A stretch of DNA of 64,000 nt from Nageia nagi (Eukaryota; Pinophyta). This document shows, piece after piece, positions 58,870 through 64,000 of this stretch. A program made the translations under genes and the position numbers. Under the pieces are notes generated by a model. It saw only the letters and a program-made list of their open reading frames with translations, was not told the origin of the DNA and did not search any database. Location: contig JBITNC010000001.1 of assembly GCA_050084985.1 (NCBI GenBank), positions 214,706,001 through 214,770,000 of the forward strand. The letters are read 5' to 3'. Numbering within the stretch: the first letter of the stretch is position 1; every line of letters begins with the position of its first letter.

Positions 58870-59990
58870 AGATAAAGGAACGTGGGCGGTCCTTTCTCAT
58901 TGACTTAGAATACCGGCGGTATTCACTAAGGCCGCGGGCGGTCCTTTCCTTGACAATTCATCGAAAACCATGAAAATCACGTCCCTGCGAATCACCCCTG
59001 GATTCTAGATTGATGTCTAATTGCTGATCTACGTGCACCAAATGCTCAAATTGAAATTTACCTTGAAGTGTGTGCCCTAACCTTTTTATAAAAGGGGCCC
59101 CACCCTTCCTCATTTGTTCATCCTATCATTTTCATAGCTAAGAGCACCCTAGAGGTTGAGAGACTGATTCGGAGAGTTTTAGCCGGTGCTTTTGTCACTT
59201 TCGCTAGATAATTCTTCCTGTATTGCTGTGTTGCACACTATGGCCCTACCGATCACACGCTGAGAGGGACACAGAGCTGCCTTGGTAGCTGATTCTCCTA
59301 CCGGTCATCAGGTACACCACCTCTTCTACCTTTTTCATGCTATGTTTTTGTTTCTCTTCAAGTTTTAGCTGACTGTACACTGGTTTCCCCAATTTGCCCC
59401 TAGGGTTTTACTGTTGCATACCCTAGCTCTACGTTTTTCTCTTTTTAGTCTGCTTTTCGAACTTCCGGTGCCATGGCTGCCTTATGCTCACCCGTACAAA
59501 CCTGCACCCCAAATTTTTATTCCCCTTTTCCACGGAAATAGGACCGCTGGTGGTCCTTTCTGCCCTAGCTTGGACCGTGGGTGGTCCTTATCCTCTGACA
59601 TAGATCGTGGGCGATCCTCTTTTTCGTGTAGTATTTCTTTGCTATTTGTGTTTCACATCTTGATACTGACTTGTCTTTCATTTTTCTTGCAGAACCATGC
59701 ATACCTTATGCGTCCCTCCGGTAAGAGTGCCGCCTTCACCACTGCCCAATAGTGGCCCCAAACTGACACAGCCCGAAGTATTCTGATTTGTTCTTCATGT
59801 ACTTGTGATGTTTGAATTTGATGTTCCGTGATCCTTGAGAACGAACACTAACGATACGACGTGAAATTCTGATCCTTAATGTTGCAAACGTACTTGGAAT
59901 CTTTCGCTTTCCTCTATTTTTCTTCTAAAAGAGGACCATCGGTGGTCCTATTATCACGAAATACAACACCGGTGCTCCTGTTATAACGTC
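58870..59990. promoter_or_regulatory. Cluster of 16-bp dyad motifs GGACCGYGGGYGGTCC
   Basis: Copies at about 58878, 58930, 59541, 59572, 59602 and 59933, with half-like forms at 58911 and 59968, and further copies in both LTRs (56782 and 62550). The perfect form at 62550 is GGACCGCGGGCGGTCC, an inverted repeat of six bases around CGGG. Three copies at 59541-59617 are spaced 30-31 bp. Variation is chiefly C/T and G/A. The segment is richer in CG than its surroundings. A protein-binding site or a DNA/RNA hairpin are both possible; neither is shown. Confidence 0.7.
59087..59752 (+). promoter_or_regulatory. Possible captured promoter and spliced mini-gene, antisense in D
   Basis: On the plus strand TATAAAAGGGGCCCC at 59087 is followed at the usual distance by a pyrimidine-rich start-site-like region. 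An ATG at 59240 opens a frame that has one TGA (59261-59263) and reaches CAG/GT at 59311/59312. A pyrimidine-rich tract ending TTTTTCTTGCAG (59681-59692) could be the acceptor, and exon 2 (59693-59752) continues in frame to a TAG. The joined product would be only about 37 residues and resembles nothing I know. The TGA may be a decayed CGA. It could be a fragment of a host gene taken up by the element, or chance. Confidence 0.35.
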
Positions 59991-60055
59991 ATAAATCTTC
60001 CCAAATCTCCTGACCATGACGTCCGTTAATGACCTGAACTAACTGCGTGTTTCTC

Positions 60056-60072
60056 TTTTTTTTTTTTTTTTT
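60056..60072. repeat. Homopolymer of 17 T
   Basis: A17 on the strand of element D, about 70 bases after the gag stop. It marks the transition from gag to the non-coding 3' half and could be a remnant of a copied polyadenylated RNA or simple slippage. Confidence 0.8.
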
Positions 60073-60139
60073 ATATATCAATCTACCAAATAATGCCTCC
60101 AGAGGGCCTAGAGCTCCCACTGGTGCTAGCTTCATTCTG

Positions 60140-62254
60140 TCATCCCTCCGACTGTCCTCCCGATATTTTAATTCCTTTTGTCATGTGCCCCTGGGCAAAT
60201 AGTATTCCGGTATTATGCTGTGGCATAGGGTTCTTATATATTCCCAACTTTTCATTATCTGTGTGTATTGGAGCCTTCCTCTTTTCTTCTGGCTTATTGA
60301 ATGAGATAGCTTTCTTATCCACTAAATCTTGAATAACATCTCTGAATTTTCGACATTCACATGTTTTATGACCATGACTCCTGTGATATCTACAAAACCC
60401 TCCTGTAGTTCTCGTGTTTCTTTGATTTATTGGTGGTAATTGAACTAAACCTCTTTGCACCAATGATTGCAACAACTCCTCATGATCTTCAGTAACTTTA
60501 GCATATACTTTAGAGGTTCTTTGTTTCGTGAGTTCTTGTGACTCTTTACTTGCTACCACTGTAGCTATCACTTTGGCTGGTATTGGTTTTTCGTCTTTCT
60601 TATGCCCCCATAAACCAATTTTCACCAAGTGTCTCTCTTTTTGAATCATAGATGAAATCATTTCTACAAGGGGTTGTTCTAAATAATTGAAAAATTCGAG
60701 TAGTACCTCATCTCTTAATGATTTTATCAACATTTGTTTCAACTCTTTTTCACTTAACACTATGTGTACAGCCACTTTTTTCCAAGCTACTACAAACTCT
60801 TCAAATGATTGACTCTCCCCTTGTCTCATTCTAGCCAAATCCATGATAGCAGGTTTTTTCTTTATGTTGTGCTGATACTGATACAAGAATGCTTGTTTTA
60901 ATTATTTATAGCTGGTAATACTTTGGTCTTCTAAGTCATAAAACCATTCTAAAGCTTCTTCCCCTAAACTAAGCTGAAATAACCTGGCTAACATATCCTC
61001 ATCCCAAAGATGTCTATATGCTGCATCTTCGAAGATTGTGATGTGCATCCTTGGATCACTTATACCATCGTACTTGCTGAATTTGATATCTTTTCCTTCC
61101 CATTTTCTTCTTCTAATTCTTGCACATAAAGGATGGTTTTCCATTAGATATTCATTTGCTCTTTCATCATGTAATAATGTCAACTTTTTGAGCTGTTCTG
61201 CCATTGCTTGAAGCTGGGCCATTCTTAGTTCTATTATTTCCTTTTGCCTTTATTTTTCTGTGTCATCCTGATCCAACTTCTCTTCTAGGGTTTTACACCC
61301 TCCTGTCTCTTCTTCCTTCTCACAATCTGATGCTCCTGGGGCAAATCTTAAATTCTGTTCCCTCCATTCCTGTACTAGCTGCATTTCTAGTTCTCTCATG
61401 ATGATCTCTCTTGTGCATGATTGCGATTTGTGATAAGACTCTGTGTTGATAACCCTTCTTACCTCTGCTTCTTTGATCTCCTTCTCTTGATTTGACCAAA
61501 AGGGATATGCATCAACCAATCTCTGTGCTGTAGAGTCCATTTCAAGTTCTGTCCCTAACTCATCATCTAATTCTTCATCAAAATGTATCACTTCCTCTTC
61601 ATCTAAGTATTCATTATTCGTTTCTTCCTGCATATCCACTTCACGCTTTCCAACATATTCAACAAGGGTTAGAGGTACCATAGACTCACACATATTTGTC
61701 TTAATATCCCTAGGAGTGAAAGTTTGTTGATTAAAGCATGACACATGACATTTTTCACTATCTTCTATAATAGTCATGGTTGGTTTGATGAAAGATGCCC
61801 TAATAACTGATGTGAGATTATTTGTAGTCTTAAATTTCCATAAATAGTGAAAAGAATATGCCGTACTAGTATCTGTAGCAAATTTGTAAAACATCCCAAA
61901 ATCTTTCATAAATTGCTGCACTAACCTAAGTTTTTCCTCAGTAAGGTTCCAGCTATTGAATCTATTAGGTCGATATAGGACTATTGACAATTCTTTTTTG
62001 AACATTTGGCTAATATTTCCTAGGGTTTCGCCATCGGAACTATCATTGTCTTCGGAATCACCATGATAGGATTCCTCATCCGGGAGTTTATCTTTAATTA
62101 TCCAAGGAGCACTTTCCTTATTTAGTCTAGCACTTTTTCTAGTTGGCTCTGTTCCTTTCCATGTCTTTCTTTTCCTCTTAGGTGATGATTGAACTAATGA
62201 AGAATATTCTAAAAATTCATCTATATCTTTGCTCATTGTTGAATCGGACAGCAT
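60140..62254 (-). pseudogene. gag of element D, one frame with two stops
   Basis: A single minus-strand frame from ATG at 62254 to the TGA at 60140, about 704 codons, broken only by TAA at 61250-61252 and TAA at 60902-60904; both lie where CAA would fit. N-terminal part (to about 61250): basic nuclear-signal-like SPKRKRKTWKG near residue 28, acidic stretches and a predicted coiled segment. Core at 61222-60700: MAQLQAMAEQLKKL helix, KFSKYDGISDPRMHI, LARLFQLSLGEEALEWFYDL, MRQGESQSFEEFVVAWKK. Zinc knuckle C-x2-H-x4-H-x4-C (CRYHRSHGHKTCEC) near 60350-60395. It ends with no protease. The 22 bases from LTR end to ATG leave no leader beyond the primer site. It would form particles that need RT and integrase from another element. 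Confidence 0.88.
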
Positions 62255-62256
62255 GT

Positions 62257-62274
62257 TTCACGTCGGGTTCACCA
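62257..62274 (-). other. Primer-binding site of element D (tRNA-Trp)
   Basis: TGGTGAACCCGACGTGAA on the minus strand, two bases inside the LTR. It is complementary over 18 nt to the 3' end of plant tRNA-Trp as I remember it. Confidence 0.8.
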
Positions 62275-62276
62275 AA

Positions 62277-63153
62277 TGTTTACAAATAAAAATTGAGAGT
62301 GCAAATAAGTAAATAGGTGACTATCTACAAACTCAATATTATCTGTATTCTAGCTACGGGTAGCAATTTATTCTAAATAACAATGAACAACATATAACAA
62401 TTCAGAAGTGTAAATGTAACCAACCAAGACTGTGATTTGTGTACTTACCTCACGGAATGTACCTGACAACGGAAGACGTAGATATTAGCGATGTACTGAT
62501 GATGAGCTACCTTTCCAACAGCGTCGCAACCTGCAATGATGCCAAAAGAGGACCGCGGGCGGTCCATTCCAGTGATATAAGAGCACCTGTGGTGTTCTTC
62601 CGTTCACAAAGGAGCACCGGCGGCCTTATCTTGATAGCTTTGACCTCTCAGTTAGGTCCAGTTCTTCAGTATAGATATCTCAGATAGCAGTATAATATCA
62701 GAATTGATCGTAGATGTCAGGATAGCTCACGCAAGGAAGCACACAAACCACAACCTTGTAGGCGGTACCAAGAGATACCTTAGGGGGTAGCCACTTACAA
62801 GACCATACGCGGGATCATGTGTATCCTTGTTATTGTGGACTTACTATTAGATCCCTTATTTATATAGATATAGGTAATACCGCCCATAGGTCAGCGTGCA
62901 TCCACATAAATAAGGTTATTTCACAAGATTTAAGATAAATACATCAATAAACAAGATAATTCACGCAATACTCAAGATATACCATGCAATATTCAAGACA
63001 ATTTATGCAATACTCAAAATAACCCATGCAATACTCCTATTCAAGCCAAACATTGATATTATCACTTTTATCCATTCAAGACATATAGTTAAGCCAAGCA
63101 TATTTCATTAATTTATTGATTTAAAAACATAAAATCATTTTTATGTGTTAACA
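62277..63153 (-). repeat. 5' LTR of element D
   Basis: Same ends and length as the 3' copy. It keeps the perfect dyad GGACCGCGGGCGGTCC at 62550 and CACCGGCGG at 62612. Minus-strand TATA box near 62855-62866 and the 21-bp array at 62951-63038. ATATC duplicated outside at 63154-63158. Confidence 0.95.
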
Positions 63154-64000
63154 ATATCCTATCAACCCCAAGAATCCTTGGAGACTTTTCAAAGATGTAG
63201 AATAGACTAGTTTTGCACGTTAGTAATCTTTTATGGATCCATTCTAACTCCCTCTTTGGATATAACATGGCCTAAGTAATCAATTTCCTGCTTACTAAAT
63301 GAAAATTTTGATTTTTTTGCATATAGGTGGTATTCCTTCAAAATTTGTAAGGTGACCAACATATGCCACATGTTCTTGCCATGTCTTACTATAGATCAAG
63401 ACATCATCAAAGAAAACTAAAATGAACTTCCTAAGGAATGGATGAAACATTTGATTCATTAAACTTTGAAATGTGGATGGATAATTTGTGAAGCCAAAAG
63501 TCATGAATAAGAACTCATAATGGGCCTCATGGGTGCAAAATGTAGTTTTCAATATATCCTCCTCCTTGAGATAGATTTAATGATACCTAGATCATATGTC
63601 TAGCTTGGAAAAATATCTTTTCCCATGCAGTTCATCCAATAATTCATCAATGATCAAGATGGGAAATTTATCCTTAATGGTAATGTTATTGAGGGCCCAA
63701 AAATCCACACACATATGCTAGGAACCATCTTTCTTATGAACCAATGTAATTGGATAAGAATATGGACTTATGCTAGGTTGGATTACTCTTGCATCTAATA
63801 GTTCCTTAACTAATTTTTCAATTTCATTTTTTTGAAAATAAAGATACTAAAAAGGTTGAATGTTTGGTGGGTGACTTCTCAAAAATAATTGGATAGAATG
63901 ATCATGTGATCATTGGGGTTGTAAGCCCCTTGGTTCCTCAAAGGTACTTGAATGCTTAATTAAGATGGGCTATAGCTCCTTAGGCTTTATGATTTTAGAT
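63154..64000 (-). pseudogene. Reverse transcriptase N-terminal and palm region of element E
   Basis: From the window edge down, the minus strand reads EIEKLVKELLDARVIQPSIS, LVHKKDGS, a stop at the usual Trp, [37 protein letters not shown], then the open reading 63552-63295 with [31 protein letters not shown] and the catalytic [15 protein letters not shown], both aspartates present. These are chromovirus-type RT blocks. The gene is cut at 63158 by element D and continues at 56508. Stops at several Gln/Trp positions make it a pseudogene; its start and gag lie right of the window. Confidence 0.88.

Larger units (their letters stand above)
56509..63153 (-). mobile_element. Element D: recent gag-only LTR retrotransposon
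   Basis: Two LTRs of 877 bp (56509-57385 and 62277-63153) and a 5-bp duplication ATATC at 56504-56508 and 63154-63158. Primer site and gag start follow the right LTR on the minus strand; a polypurine tract precedes the left LTR. Between gag and the 3' LTR (57386-60139) there is no protease, RT, RNase H or integrase but tandem arrays, dyad motifs and an antisense gene-like segment. By eye the LTRs differ at about 16 sites of 877, nearly all transitions and many in CpG-containing motifs, so D is younger than A, B and C. It fits the class of non-autonomous elements called TR-GAG. The target is the RT gene of element E. Confidence 0.95.

Overview
The window is intergenic, repeat-filled nuclear DNA of a land plant with a large genome. 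I see no intact host gene, no tRNA or rRNA gene and no CRISPR array. Nearly everything resolves into nested LTR retrotransposons of the Ty3/gypsy type plus tandem repeats. The plant assignment rests on Tat-type gag, protease and reverse transcriptase, a chromovirus-type reverse transcriptase, a plant mobile domain (PMD) relic, and primer-binding sites complementary to what I recall as plant tRNA-Asn and tRNA-Trp. I cannot name the species; nest depth, AT-richness and decay would suit a gymnosperm or another large-genome plant. Letters A to F are my labels.

Left and centre (1-40296) is a three-level nest. Element C (minus strand, oldest, catalytically dead) runs from its 5' LTR at 39666-40296 through gag and protease near 34-35 kb, is interrupted, and resumes at 3860 with reverse transcriptase, RNase H and integrase down to base 1. 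The interruption is element A (plus strand, 3861-33622, two 848-bp LTRs, target-site duplication ATAAT), a Tat-like element with gag, protease, G-patch, RT, two RNase H domains, integrase, an extra sense ORF and an antisense PMD gene relic. Element A is split by element B (minus strand, 11268-23175, LTRs of 844 and 849 bp, duplication CTTAG). B shares LTRs, leader, gag, protease and 3' region with A but has no pol, so it looks like a non-autonomous partner.

Right of the nest (40297-54944): the 3' part of a plus-strand element F with an antisense coding relic, a ~105-bp tandem array and a 3' LTR at 46276; then a ~345-bp satellite-like array with higher-order structure (47.08-51.71 kb), a ~250-bp array (52.24-53.25 kb), unassigned sequence, and a 100-base assembly gap (54945-55044).

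Right end (55045-64000): a minus-strand chromovirus-like element E whose RT is split by element D (56509-63153, minus strand, two 877-bp LTRs, duplication ATATC). D is the youngest element judged by LTR identity and carries only gag, open but for two in-frame stops, starting two bases after an 18-nt match to tRNA-Trp. The rest of D holds three tandem arrays, at least eight copies of a 16-bp dyad motif, and a plus-strand TATA/GT-AG arrangement that may be a captured gene fragment.

The most unusual signals are a perfectly conserved long hairpin with a polypurine loop shared by A and B, the D dyad motif, repeated hairpin modules in the A/B leader, the antisense PMD gene, and the gag-only element D.
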